A stretch of 64,000 nt of DNA. Source: Falsiroseomonas frigidaquae (lineage in GTDB: Bacteria > Pseudomonadota > Alphaproteobacteria > Acetobacterales > Acetobacteraceae). Shown here one piece after another: positions 38,089 to 47,313 of the stretch (within the stretch, counting starts at the first letter, position 1; every line of letters starts with the position of its first letter). The translations under genes and the position numbers were made by a program. The stretch spans positions 310,001-374,000 of the forward strand of contig NZ_JAAVTX010000003.1 of the NCBI RefSeq assembly GCF_012163145.1, written 5' to 3'. The notes under the pieces are model-generated. The model saw only the letters and a program-made list of their open reading frames with translations. It had not been told where the DNA came from and did no database searches.

Positions 38089-39285
38089 TTAGCGCAGCAG
38101 CAGGCCGTCCCGGGCGACGATCTGCCCGGCCTTCACCACCAGCGCCCGTGGCGGCGCCGTCGCCACTGCCTCCGGCACATGCGCGGCGTCCACCAGCACG
38201 AGATCGGCGGCGGCCCCTTCCAGCAGCGCCGGGTCGGGCAGGCCCATCACGCGGGCCGGCGCGGCGGTGACGAGGTCGAGCCCGAGGCGCAGTTCCGCAT
38301 CGGTCAGCAGCGCCGCGCGGTAGCCGACCAGCCGGGCCCGTTCCAGCATGTCGCCATTGCCATAGGGCGACCAGGCATCACGGATGTTGTCGGAGCCGAC
38401 GAAGACGGTGACACCCTCCGCCACCAGCCGCTTCACCGGCGGCATCGCCTCCGGCCCCGGGCCGTTGGTCATGATGGCGACTCCGGCTTCGGCCAAGGCG
38501 GCGGCGGTCCGGGCCAGCGTCGCCTCCGCCACCTGGCCAAGCGCATAGGCGTGGCTGACGGCGACGCGGCCCTGCAGCCCCGCGGCCCGGCTGCGCGCTG
38601 CGATGCGGCGCAGCTCGAAGGCACCGAGCTCGCCGGGGTCGTGCAGGTGGATGTCGATGGGCACGCCATGGCGCTCGGCAATGCCGAAGACGATGGCGAG
38701 CTGCGCCTCGATATCCTCGTCGATGCCGGCGGGATCGAGCCCGCCGACGACATCGGCGCCGGCGGCGACCGCATCCTCCAGCACCCGCGCATGGCGCAGC
38801 ACGCCGGATTGCGGGAAGGCGACGATCTGCATGGTGACCAGATGCGCAACCTCCGCCCGCAGTTCCAGCAGCGCCTCCAGCCCGGCCAGGCCGGCTTCGG
38901 CATCCACATCGACATGGGTGCGGATGGCGGTCGTGCCGCGCGCGGCGATCGACTCCACCAGCCGGCGGGCGCGCAACGCCATCGGCTCCGCGATCACGGC
39001 GCGTTGCGCCCGCTCCGCGGCGATGCGGCCGGCGACACTGCCATTGGGGCTGCCATCCGGCTGGTGCGGCTGCCAGGGCAGGCCGAGGAAGGTCTTGTCC
39101 AGGTGGATGTGCCCGTCCACCAGACCGGGCAGCGCCAGCAGGCCGCGGCCGGGTTCCACCGGGCCGCCCGAAAGCGTTCCGGCGGGCGCGATGCGGGCGA
39201 TGCGGCCGGCGCGCAGGCCGAAATCGCGGGCCAGCCCCTCAAGGCGCACATCCGACAGGATCAGGTCGAAGCCGGCATCGGTCAT
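38089..39285 (-). CDS. Cytosine-deaminase-like amidohydrolase
   Basis: The 398-residue metal hydrolase has the CodA-type motif set: HIHLDKT, THVDVDAEAG, IDIHLHD, VSHAYAL and VFVGSDNIRDAWSPYGNGDML. This subgroup deaminates cytosine, isocytosine or creatinine-like rings. It is divergent, across 150 bases, from an N-carbamoylsarcosine-amidase-like gene and a hydantoinase. That setting points to ring amidine deamination rather than nucleobase salvage, but the substrate is inferred from context only. ATG 39285 is preferred over 39435. Confidence 0.8.
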   Translation of the reverse strand: MTDAGFDLILSDVRLEGLARDFGLRAGRIARIAPAGTLSGGPVEPGRGLLALPGLVDGHIHLDKTFLGLPWQPHQPDGSPNGSVAGRIAAERAQRAVIAEPMALRARRLVESIAARGTTAIRTHVDVDAEAGLAGLEALLELRAEVAHLVTMQIVAFPQSGVLRHARVLEDAVAAGADVVGGLDPAGIDEDIEAQLAIVFGIAERHGVPIDIHLHDPGELGAFELRRIAARSRAAGLQGRVAVSHAYALGQVAEATLARTAAALAEAGVAIMTNGPGPEAMPPVKRLVAEGVTVFVGSDNIRDAWSPYGNGDMLERARLVGYRAALLTDAELRLGLDLVTAAPARVMGLPDPALLEGAAADLVLVDAAHVPEAVATAPPRALVVKAGQIVARDGLLLR

Positions 39286-39435
39286 CGCGGCTGTTTCGCA
39301 TGTGGCGCGGCGGGCGGCCAGGACCTGATGGCCGGCAGACGTCGCCAGCGCTGGGCGGGCTAGGATTGGGCGCGAGAGGGCGCCTAGGATACACCTTGTG
39401 TGCGCGGCCCCGGCCGTGCCGGAGGAGGACGTCAC

Positions 39436-40113
39436 ATGAAGCCGTGGGATGGAATCATCTCGGAGGAGGAGCAGCGCGCCTATGCCGCCGCCGGCTTCGG
39501 CCGCCGCGCCGGGCTAGGCCGCAGGCCGGCGCTGCTGGTGATCGACGTGCAGTACCGCACCACCGGCACGCGGCCGATGCCGTTCTGGGAGGCGGTGCGG
39601 GAGTATCCGACAAGCTGCGGCCAGCCGGCCTGGGATGCGGTGGCCCGCATCCGCCGGATCATGGACCTGTTCCGCGCCCGCGCCTGGCCGGTGCTCTACC
39701 CGCATGTCTCGCAGAAGGAGAGCTTCGATGCCGGCCGGCTGGCGGCCAAGGTGCCGGCGCTGATGACGGTGCCGGCGGAAAGCTACGCCTTCGTCGACGA
39801 GATCGCGCCGCAGCCCGGCGACATCCTGCTGCCGAAGAAGCATCCCAGCGCCTTCTTCGGCACGCCGCTGGCGAGCTACCTGGTGGATCTCGGCGTCGAT
39901 ACGCTGGTGGTCACCGGCTGCACCACCAGCGGCTGCGTCCGCGGATCGGTGGTGGATGCCTTCGCCTATAACTGGCGGGTGCTGGTGCCGCAGGATGCGG
40001 TCTATGACCGCAGCGCCACCAGCCATGCGGTGAACCTGTTCGACATGGCGCAGAAATACGCCGATGTGATGCCGACCGAGGACGCGCTGGCGGCGCTCGG
40101 TGCGCTCGCGTGA
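39436..40113 (+). CDS. Isochorismatase-family amidase (N-carbamoylsarcosine amidase-like)
   Basis: The 225-residue cysteine hydrolase has the family catalytic trio: Asp in LLVIDVQ, Lys in LLPKKHPSAFFG and Cys in VVTGCTTSGCVRG. The GCTTSGCVR phrase and length fit N-carbamoylsarcosine amidohydrolases, which release ammonia, CO2 and sarcosine. GGAGGAGG lies upstream of ATG 39436. It overlaps the hydantoinase gene by 4 bases, so the two enzymes probably act in sequence. Confidence 0.8.
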   Translation: MKPWDGIISEEEQRAYAAAGFGRRAGLGRRPALLVIDVQYRTTGTRPMPFWEAVREYPTSCGQPAWDAVARIRRIMDLFRARAWPVLYPHVSQKESFDAGRLAAKVPALMTVPAESYAFVDEIAPQPGDILLPKKHPSAFFGTPLASYLVDLGVDTLVVTGCTTSGCVRGSVVDAFAYNWRVLVPQDAVYDRSATSHAVNLFDMAQKYADVMPTEDALAALGALA

Positions 40114-41504
40114 CACGGCATGACGTGCTGCTGCGGGGTGGGACCGCGGTGCTGCCGGGGCTGGGGCCGGTGGCTTGCGACATCGCCATCGCGAATGGCC
40201 GCTTCGCCGCGCTTCTGGCCCCCGGCGCGGCGGCGGAAGCGGCGGAGAGCTGGGACATCACGGGCCTGGTGGCACTGCCCGGCGCCATCGACGCGCATCT
40301 GCATCTGGGCCATGGCGCGGACATCTCCCGCCCCCGCGTGCCGGCGGATGCCGCCGCGGAAAGCGGCGCGGCGGCGGCGGGAGGCATCACCTGCTTCCTG
40401 CCCTACCTGATGGCGACCGAGCCGTTCTCCGCCATCTGGGATGATGTGCTGGCGGTGACCGAGGCAGGATCCTGCATCGATTTCGGCTTCCACCCGATCA
40501 TCTCGACCGAAGCCCAGCTCGCCGAGATCCCGATCTATGTCCGCGACTACGGCGCGCCGAGCTTCAAGATATTCATGAACAACCGCGGCGGCGAGGGAAA
40601 GCGCCTCGGCCTGCCGGATATCGATGACGGCTTCCTGCTGCGCCTGGCGGAAGCCGCCGCCGCCCATGGCGGACTGGTCTGCCCGCACCCCGAGACGATC
40701 GAGCTGGCCTGGGTGCTGCGCGCCCGGATCATGGCGGCGGATCCGGAGGGGACGGGCGGCCTGGCCAGCTGGAATGCCTCCCGCCCCCCCTTCGTCGAGG
40801 CCGATGCGGTGCAGCGGGCCGGGCTGGTGGCGCGGCATGCCGGGGCGCCGCTGCATATCGTCCACTGCTCCTCCGCCGCCGCGCTGGATGCGGCGCGGCA
40901 GCAGCGGGCGCTGGGCGGGCGGATCTTCATCGAGACCTGCCCGCACTACCTGACCCACGACATCGGCTGGGATGGTGGCGTCACCGGCAAGATCAACCCG
41001 CCCTTGCGGGAGGCGGCGGACCGGGCGGCGCTCTGGGCCGGCCTGGCGGATGGCAGCATCGACACGGTGGGCAGCGACCATGTCCACCGCGACCTTTCGG
41101 GCAAGCAGGGCAACATATGGCAGGCCAGCCCCGGCTGCCCGGGGCTGGAGACGCTGCTGCCCGTGCTGCTGTCCGAGGGCCACGCCCGGCGCGGCCTGCC
41201 GCTGGCGCGGATCGCGGAGCTGGTGGCCGGCGCCCCGGCGCGGATCATGGGGCTGGCCGGCAAGGGCGCCATCGCGCCGGGGCTGGACGCCGACCTGGCC
41301 CTGGTGGACCCCACCGCGCGCTGGACCGTGACGCGGCCGGCGGTGCGCTCCGCCGCCGGCTATTCGCTGTATGAGGGGTGGGAGATGACCGGCCAGGTGG
41401 TCCACACCCTGGTCCGCGGCCAGGCGGTGCTGCGGGACGGGGCGCTGCAGCCCGCCAGCCAGGGCACCGGGCGCTACGTGAAGCGGCGCCTCGACCATCC
41501 CTGA
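40110..41504 (+). CDS. Hydantoinase/dihydropyrimidinase-type amidohydrolase
   Basis: The 464-residue protein starts with GTG inside the preceding stop. It has the zinc-site motif DAHLHLG, a SFKIFMNNRGGEG segment where the family's carboxylated Lys lies, HIVHCSSAAAL, ETCPHYLTHD and VGSDHVHRD. These are typical of D-hydantoinase, allantoinase and dihydropyrimidinase, which open cyclic amides. The neighbouring amidase would then cleave the N-carbamoyl product. No allantoin-specific gene is nearby. Confidence 0.85.
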   Translation: MTRHDVLLRGGTAVLPGLGPVACDIAIANGRFAALLAPGAAAEAAESWDITGLVALPGAIDAHLHLGHGADISRPRVPADAAAESGAAAAGGITCFLPYLMATEPFSAIWDDVLAVTEAGSCIDFGFHPIISTEAQLAEIPIYVRDYGAPSFKIFMNNRGGEGKRLGLPDIDDGFLLRLAEAAAAHGGLVCPHPETIELAWVLRARIMAADPEGTGGLASWNASRPPFVEADAVQRAGLVARHAGAPLHIVHCSSAAALDAARQQRALGGRIFIETCPHYLTHDIGWDGGVTGKINPPLREAADRAALWAGLADGSIDTVGSDHVHRDLSGKQGNIWQASPGCPGLETLLPVLLSEGHARRGLPLARIAELVAGAPARIMGLAGKGAIAPGLDADLALVDPTARWTVTRPAVRSAAGYSLYEGWEMTGQVVHTLVRGQAVLRDGALQPASQGTGRYVKRRLDHP

Positions 41505-41574
41505 ACCGGGCGCGGATCCGGCGCGGATCGGGACTTCCCCAGCCTGCCCGGCCGGGCTATGGAGGGGTCGGCAA

Positions 41575-41651
<77 letters not shown>

Positions 41652-42026
41652 ACTTATCTACACTAATCAACGCGCTAGTGGAAGCACTTCCGGGCCGGAG
41701 CGTGTCGCGCAGGCGCACGGAAGCACCACGGAAGCATGCGGTTGAAACCGGCCCTGAGTTAGTCGGTGCATGCGCGGCGGCTTGGCCTGCCAGTTTCGAG
41801 CCCACACTCTGAGCCGGCGACCGCTCACGCGGTCAGGCAAGGGGGGCTTACCGATCCCCCCCGAGCGCGCAAACTCAGCCCTTCCCGCCGAAATGTGATT
41901 GCAGCCAAATCGCAGGCTCAGGCAGGTTCGGCAGGATAACCTTTAAATCAAGGCCGGTCCTGCTGAGGTTGATTGCGCTCCAAGGCGTGCGCGGGTCGGG
42001 GTCGGCCGAAATTGTGGCCGGTGGCG
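41652..42026. other. Gene-free stretch after tRNA-Arg
   Basis: I see no convincing gene here. A GGGGGG/CCCCCC hairpin lies at 41841-41861 with a 9-base loop. An open frame antisense to the tRNA is the common artefact of tRNA complements. No integrase start or direct repeat of the tRNA 3' end was noticed. Confidence 0.5.
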
Positions 42027-42977
42027 GTGGAAGGAAAGCGCGGTTTAGGCCCCGTACCAGGGCATCTAAACGGATCGATCAATCTCCGGACGCTTCAGCT
42101 CGCCATCCATGTCGAGCGTCACGGTAGCATTCGACTCGCGGCTAAAGCCGCCAACATTACCGCTTCAGTCGTCAGCCGACGGATCGCCCTTCTGGAAGAT
42201 GAGCTGGGCGTGTCTCTGTTCGAGCGGCGAACGTCAGGTCTTCGGCCAACCGCGGCGGGCGCTCGGTTTTTGGAGGCCGCGCGCCGGATGCTAGCCGAGC
42301 TCGATGGTGCGGCCGGTGCAGCCCGAGCAGCGGGCTCTGGCCTGGTCGGCCAGCTTGTCATCGGCACTTACTTCTCGGCCTCGAGCGGTCGCTTCCGCGA
42401 TGCCCTCCTACGCTTTGTGGCACGGAATCGTCATGTCGAAATTTCGGTGGTCGAGGGCGATCGCGAACACCTACTTGGCGAACTGCGCCGCGGCCGAACA
42501 GACGTCGCGATCCTCCTCGGGCCCCACGACGAAACGGGCCTGGACCGACTTGCACTATGGCAGGAGACAGGCATGGTCGCCCTGAATGAGGGCCATCCCC
42601 TTTCCGCCTCGGACCTGGTCCCGTGGCGGGGCCTCGCGGGCGAGACATTCATCACCACATCCCGTGGATCCGGACGGGAGGCCCGCGCCACGGTCCAGAG
42701 GATGCTGCCTCACGAGCACCCAGCCCGCTTCGCGACGCACGATGTCAGTCGGGAGGGCATGTTCAACCTGGTCGGCACGGGGCTCGGCGTTGCCGTGCTC
42801 GCGGAGTCCGCTTCGGGCGCATCCTATCCTGGCGTCGTGTTCCGGCCAGTCGGTGACGAGGCAGGGCCGACGATGGTGGAGGCTGCGGCCTATTGGGATC
42901 CCAAGCGAGACAACCCTGCCCTGCGTCGGTTCCTGGCGCTACTTCGGGCCACTCAGAGGTCCCGTGGCGGCGTCTGA
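42027..42977 (+). CDS. LysR-family transcriptional regulator
   Basis: The product, about 316 residues, has an N-terminal winged helix (LRTLQLAIHVERHGSIRLAAKAANITASVVSRRIALLEDELGVSLFERR) and a C-terminal ligand-binding domain starting near GQLVIGTYFSASSG. No ATG is near the domain start. GTG at 42027 is used here, while GTG 42021 and TTG 41973 are alternatives. It is convergent with the DUF2274 gene at the end of the trb operon, a position LysR genes often hold beside alphaproteobacterial trb clusters. Base composition is slightly lower in GC than the backbone. Confidence 0.8.
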   Translation: MEGKRGLGPVPGHLNGSINLRTLQLAIHVERHGSIRLAAKAANITASVVSRRIALLEDELGVSLFERRTSGLRPTAAGARFLEAARRMLAELDGAAGAARAAGSGLVGQLVIGTYFSASSGRFRDALLRFVARNRHVEISVVEGDREHLLGELRRGRTDVAILLGPHDETGLDRLALWQETGMVALNEGHPLSASDLVPWRGLAGETFITTSRGSGREARATVQRMLPHEHPARFATHDVSREGMFNLVGTGLGVAVLAESASGASYPGVVFRPVGDEAGPTMVEAAAYWDPKRDNPALRRFLALLRATQRSRGGV

Positions 42978-43213
42978 GGCTGCGGCATGCGTGACTTAGG
43001 CGCGGGCTTTCGGGCCGAGCGAAACCCCCTGTCACTCGCCAAGAAGCTGGCCATCATCGGCGCTACGAGCTTCGTCGGCTCCACCGGCTGGCTGGTTTCG
43101 CGTGAGAGCGCGTCGGCGTAGGCGACCAGGTCGCGATGCAGTCCGGCCGGCAGCTCCACGGTGAGCTTGACCGGACGGTCGTCGAGGATCGGACCGAGCT
43201 TTAGCTTCGGCAT
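42953..43213 (-). CDS. DUF2274 protein of the trb cluster
   Basis: This 86-residue protein begins MPKLKLGPILDDRPVKLTVE and has the HRDLVAYADALSRETSQPV segment of DUF2274, a small ribbon-helix-helix-like family encoded next to trbI in many alphaproteobacterial conjugative elements. It follows trbI after 3 bases and overlaps the 3' end of the convergent LysR gene. Function is not established; DNA binding is a guess. Confidence 0.8.
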   Translation of the reverse strand: MPKLKLGPILDDRPVKLTVELPAGLHRDLVAYADALSRETSQPVEPTKLVAPMMASFLASDRGFRSARKPAPKSRMPQPQTPPRDL

Positions 43214-43216
43214 GGG

Positions 43217-44377
43217 TCAGCCTCCATACGGTTCGAGCACGAGATCGCGGTGGACGATGACGCGGACCGGGAAGCCCGGGCGTACGGTCAGCGTCGGCGG
43301 GACCGAGAGCTGCCGGCGGACGATCTCCTCGCCGGCGCGGCCGACGGTATCCTGGCCGCTTTCGCGGATGGCGCGGGCGATGTCGCTCTCGTCGTCCTGG
43401 CCCAGTTCCAGGCCGAGGTTGAGCAGTGTCGCGAGGCCCGCGGCTAAAAAGAGCTGTCCCCAATGGTGGTCGACGCCGTCCTCAAGCCCCGCATAGCCCG
43501 CCTCATCGGTACCCGGCATGCGCTCCAGCACGATGGAGCGGCCGCTGGGTAGAATCAGCCGGTTCCAGGCCAGCAGGATGCGCCGCTGCCCGAAGCTGAT
43601 CCGGCTGTCGTAGGCGCCGATCAGGCGCGCGCCCTGCGGGATGAGCAGATGCCGCCCCGTTGGGCTGTCGAAGACGTTTGCAGTGACCTGGGCGGTGATC
43701 TGCCCGGGCAGGTCGGAGCGGAGGCCGGTGAGCAGCGCCGCGGGGATGACGCTGCCGGCCTGGATGACGAACGGACTAACCGGTGCCTGAAGGCGGTCCG
43801 CTGAGGTTGTGCGCCGATCCGCCTGGCCTCCGAGGAAGGCGGTGCGACGATCGGTCGCATCCTGGCCTATGGGCAATGCGCCGGGTTCCACAGCTTGCGG
43901 CCCGACCGGCTCGGCGCCGCGCGGCGCACCTCGCGCCTCGACCTGCACAAAGAGCCGGCTGGTGCGCGCTGCTTCGATTTCCTGTAGCCGGCGCTGCTCG
44001 GCAGGATCGGCGGTTGTCGGCATCGCCGGCGGCACGACCGGCTGACCGCGTTCCTGGGCGCGCAGGATCGGGCGGCCCAGATCGCCTGGCAGCGGCGGCC
44101 CCAGCTGCGGAATGCCCGCATAGTCGCGCGGCAGGTTGGCAAGGCCATCGGCCTCCGGATTCCTGTCGGTGCTGTAGAGCTCGCGCGGGCCCTCGCCGCC
44201 GCTGCGGCTCTGTAGTGCCACGATCAGCGCCCCGCCGATCCCGAGCCCGGCCGCGACGCCAAGGCCAATCAACACCCGCCGGGAGAGCCGCATAACCCTG
44301 GGCGGATCGGGGCGCAGGCGCAGTGCCGCCGCGATGTCGCGCTCGCTCCCGCCCCGTTCCGGTGCCGCCCCGCTCAT
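43217..44377 (-). CDS. trbI: Conjugal transfer protein TrbI (VirB10-like)
   Basis: The 386-residue protein has a cytosolic N-terminus, one membrane helix (about 34-55), a Pro-rich periplasmic linker and the C-terminal VirB10/TrbI domain with VIQAGSVIPAALLTGLRSDLPGQ, LLIPQGARLIGAYDS and VLERMPGTDEAGYAGLEDGVD. It spans the envelope and joins the core complex of the mating channel. Overlaps trbG by 4 bases. Confidence 0.93.
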   Translation of the reverse strand: MSGAAPERGGSERDIAAALRLRPDPPRVMRLSRRVLIGLGVAAGLGIGGALIVALQSRSGGEGPRELYSTDRNPEADGLANLPRDYAGIPQLGPPLPGDLGRPILRAQERGQPVVPPAMPTTADPAEQRRLQEIEAARTSRLFVQVEARGAPRGAEPVGPQAVEPGALPIGQDATDRRTAFLGGQADRRTTSADRLQAPVSPFVIQAGSVIPAALLTGLRSDLPGQITAQVTANVFDSPTGRHLLIPQGARLIGAYDSRISFGQRRILLAWNRLILPSGRSIVLERMPGTDEAGYAGLEDGVDHHWGQLFLAAGLATLLNLGLELGQDDESDIARAIRESGQDTVGRAGEEIVRRQLSVPPTLTVRPGFPVRVIVHRDLVLEPYGG

Positions 44378-45327
44378 CGCGCCCGGCCGTCGGTGCGCAC
44401 GATGCGTACGCGCTGCTGGCGGTCGCCGAGGCGCAGCTCCGCCGCGGCGAAGAGCCGGTCGACGATCATGAAGTTCTGCCGGACGCGGTAGTTCACCAGC
44501 TGCCCCTCGCCCTTCGGCCCAATGACGAAGAGCGGCGGCATCTCGCCCTGGCCGATGCCGCGCGGGAACTCGATGAAGACCTGCCGCTCGTCGTCGAAGG
44601 CGCGCAGCGGCCGCCAGGCCGGGCTGTCGCCCTCGACCTCGTAGCGGAAGCGCAGCCGCGAGAGATCGAGTCCTTGCTCGACGGGCGCCGCAGCATTCTG
44701 CCGGCGCAGAGCGATCAGCGCGTCCTGCGGATACTGCCAGGAGACCGAGGCCATAAAGGTGCGCTCGGTGGAGCGCAGCTCCAGCAGGTAGGTGCGCCGG
44801 TCGGTATTGATGATGAGGTTGGTGGTGAGGTCGGGCCGCGTTGGCTTGACGATGATGTGCACGCGGCGCGCAGGACCCGTGCCGCTTTCGGTGTCGCCAA
44901 TGATCCAGCGCACCGTGTCGCCGGCGGCGACGGGGCCATTGCCGACCAGCGTCTCGCCCTCCTGCAACATGATGGCCGTGACCTGGCCGGGCGCTGTGTA
45001 GACTTGGTAGAGCGCGCCGGGCGTGAAGGGGTAGACCTGCACCGCGTTGATAAAGCCAGCCCGGAGCGGCTGTACCCGGGCCGCGGCGTTGGCCTGGTTG
45101 ACTCGGACGGTGGGATCGGGCGGCTCGGCTGTGCGCCTTGAGGGCGGGAGCCGCTGAAGCTGCCCTGGCAGCGGTAGCGGCGTTGGCACCTCGACGATCT
45201 CAACCGATCGCGGCGGCTCCGGTATCTGCGTCGCCTGGATTGGCTCGTCATCGTAGCTGATCTCGGGCGGGCGGAAGGCGCAGGCGCCAAGGAGAAGCAG
45301 CGCCAGGATGATATGTGCCTGCCTCAT
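44374..45327 (-). CDS. trbG: Conjugal transfer lipoprotein TrbG (VirB9-like)
   Basis: The 317-residue protein starts with a lipoprotein signal (ILALLLLGAC, Cys15). The body has the VirB9 pattern: INAVQVYPFTPGALYQVYTAPGQVTAIMLQEGE and, later, PPLFVIGPKGEGQLVNYRVRQNFMIVDRLF. It forms the outer-membrane ring with TrbI. It overlaps trbF and trbI by 4 bases each. Confidence 0.93.
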   Translation of the reverse strand: MRQAHIILALLLLGACAFRPPEISYDDEPIQATQIPEPPRSVEIVEVPTPLPLPGQLQRLPPSRRTAEPPDPTVRVNQANAAARVQPLRAGFINAVQVYPFTPGALYQVYTAPGQVTAIMLQEGETLVGNGPVAAGDTVRWIIGDTESGTGPARRVHIIVKPTRPDLTTNLIINTDRRTYLLELRSTERTFMASVSWQYPQDALIALRRQNAAAPVEQGLDLSRLRFRYEVEGDSPAWRPLRAFDDERQVFIEFPRGIGQGEMPPLFVIGPKGEGQLVNYRVRQNFMIVDRLFAAAELRLGDRQQRVRIVRTDGRAR

Positions 45328-46007
45328 TGCCCGAGCTCCCGTGACCAGTTGATGGCGTGGACGAAGATGCCGAGAGGGTTCCTGCGCAGCCGCTCGGCAT
45401 CGCGTGCGGGCTGCACGACAATGGTCAGGATCGCGGTCCAGCGCTCGGTACGAGAGAGCTGCCCGTTCTCGTAGGTCCGTTCGATCCAGGCGACGCGAAA
45501 GCTGTCGTCGGAGGCGCGGATGACGCTGGAGACCTCGATTGCGACCTGCTCACGCCCGACACGGCCAAAGGGGTCGCTGACGCGGGCGAAGTCGTTCAGC
45601 GCCAGCGCGCCGCGGTCGGTCGCGAAGTCATAGGCGCGCAACCAGTTTTGGCGGACGATGATCGGGTCGGCGGCGATGCCGCGCACCTGTTCGATGAAGC
45701 GCGCAAGGTGCCAGGCGATCTGCGGGTCGGTCGGCCGGAAACTCGCGACGGCGGGGGCGACCGCCTGCGCCTCGCCGAGCCGGTCCACCTGCACGACCCA
45801 GGGCACGATGGTGCCCCGGGCGGACTGCCAGACCAGGGCGGCCGCCAAGCCGGCGATCAGGGCAAGTTCACCCAGCGCCATGAGGCGCCAGTTGCGCGCC
45901 TGGACGCGAGCGGAGCCGATGCGCTCATCCCAGGCCTGGGCGGCGCGCTGGTAGGGCGTCTCGGGCTCGGGGGTGCGGCCGTAGCGGACGGACGGGCGAC
46001 GGAACAT
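45324..46007 (-). CDS. trbF: Conjugal transfer protein TrbF (VirB8-like)
   Basis: The 227-residue protein has the TrbF start (RYGRTPEPETPYQRAAQAWDERIGSARVQARNWRL), one membrane helix at about 43-62 and a periplasmic VirB8 domain. It is an inner-membrane assembly factor of the mating channel. It abuts trbL by a one-base overlap and overlaps trbG by 4 bases. Confidence 0.93.
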   Translation of the reverse strand: MFRRPSVRYGRTPEPETPYQRAAQAWDERIGSARVQARNWRLMALGELALIAGLAAALVWQSARGTIVPWVVQVDRLGEAQAVAPAVASFRPTDPQIAWHLARFIEQVRGIAADPIIVRQNWLRAYDFATDRGALALNDFARVSDPFGRVGREQVAIEVSSVIRASDDSFRVAWIERTYENGQLSRTERWTAILTIVVQPARDAERLRRNPLGIFVHAINWSRELGQ

Positions 46008-47269
46008 CAGCGATCCTCCGAGAGGCGGATGGAAGTGCCGGCGCCGCCGCCGTCACCCGAGCGGATGGCGTGGCCGAGGGTCGTGACACCGTGGCTGAGC
46101 GCCTGGCCGCGCCGCATGCGGCGGGCCCAGGCCGGGGCACCGGAGGACGACGGCGGGTCCACCGGAGCCGATGTGCCGCCGGACATGGCCGCGCTGCCGG
46201 CCGCGTGGCTGGCGCGAAGGCTGTCCGCGGCGGCGCGCAGCGGGCTCATGGCGGCGGAGCCCGCGGCCATCGTCACACCGGATGCGCCACCATCGCGGTA
46301 GGCGGTGCTCGCGGCGCCGAGCGCGTAGGCCGAGCCGCGCGCGCCGGCTCCGATGGCCGATCCTGCTCCCCCGACCGCGGCGGCGCCCGTGCGCACGGCA
46401 GCGGCACCGGCGACCATGGCCCCGCCCGCCGCGAGTCCCGCGCCGACCGCCGCGCCCGCCCCAAGCTGCGGCCCGCCGGAGATCAGCCCATTGGCGATGC
46501 CCGGCCCAAAGATCCCGAGTGCCAGCAGCGCCAGCGCGGCGAGGACGATGGACATCGCCTCGTCGATGGTCGGCTGATTGGCGCCGAACCCCGCGGTGAA
46601 CTGGGTGAAGAGCGTCGAGCCGATGCCGACGATGACGGCCAGCACCAGCACCTTCACGCCGGAGGAGACGACGTTGCCGAGCACGCGTTCGGCGAGGAAG
46701 GCCGTCTTGCCGAACAGCCCGAAGGGCACCAGCACGAAGCCCGCCAGCGTCGTCAGCTTGAACTCGATCAGCATCACAAAGAGCTGGATCGCCAGGATGA
46801 AGAAGGACAGCAGCACAACCGCCCAGGCGAACATCAGGATCGCGATCTGGACGAAGTTCTGAAAGAAGGAGATGTAGCCCATCAGGCCGGAGATCGCCTG
46901 GAGCAGCGGCCGCCCGGCATCAAGGCCGACCTGCGCGACGCGGCCGGGCTGAAGCAGCTGCTGGGCGGTGATGGTGGAGCCCGAGGCGACCAAGCCGAGG
47001 CCGGCGAAGCTGTCAAAGATGACTTGGGCCAGGAAATTCCAGTTACCGATGATCCAAGCGAAGATCCCCACGAACAGGGTCTTCTTGATCAGGCGCGCGA
47101 TGATGTCGTCGTCGGCTCCCCAGGCCCAGAAGAGGGCTGCGAGGGTGACGTCGATGACGATGAGCGTCGCGGCGAGGAAGGCGACCTCGCCGCCAAGCAA
47201 CCCGAAGCCGCTGTCGATGTAGCGGGTGAAGACGTCGAGGAAGCGGTCGATGACGCCGGTGCCGTTCAT
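46007..47269 (-). CDS. trbL: Conjugal transfer membrane protein TrbL (VirB6-like)
   Basis: The 420-residue polytopic protein starts MNGTGVIDRFLDVFTRYIDS and has about six hydrophobic segments through residue 255. An Ala/Gly-rich low-complexity tail with a basic end follows. It forms part of the inner-membrane channel. It follows trbJ after 44 bases; that gap is too small for the trbK gene often found there. Confidence 0.92.
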   Translation of the reverse strand: MNGTGVIDRFLDVFTRYIDSGFGLLGGEVAFLAATLIVIDVTLAALFWAWGADDDIIARLIKKTLFVGIFAWIIGNWNFLAQVIFDSFAGLGLVASGSTITAQQLLQPGRVAQVGLDAGRPLLQAISGLMGYISFFQNFVQIAILMFAWAVVLLSFFILAIQLFVMLIEFKLTTLAGFVLVPFGLFGKTAFLAERVLGNVVSSGVKVLVLAVIVGIGSTLFTQFTAGFGANQPTIDEAMSIVLAALALLALGIFGPGIANGLISGGPQLGAGAAVGAGLAAGGAMVAGAAAVRTGAAAVGGAGSAIGAGARGSAYALGAASTAYRDGGASGVTMAAGSAAMSPLRAAADSLRASHAAGSAAMSGGTSAPVDPPSSSGAPAWARRMRRGQALSHGVTTLGHAIRSGDGGGAGTSIRLSEDR

Positions 47270-47313
47270 GGCACGTCCCGGGGGCGGCAGGGATGTGGCG
47301 CCACGATACGCTC

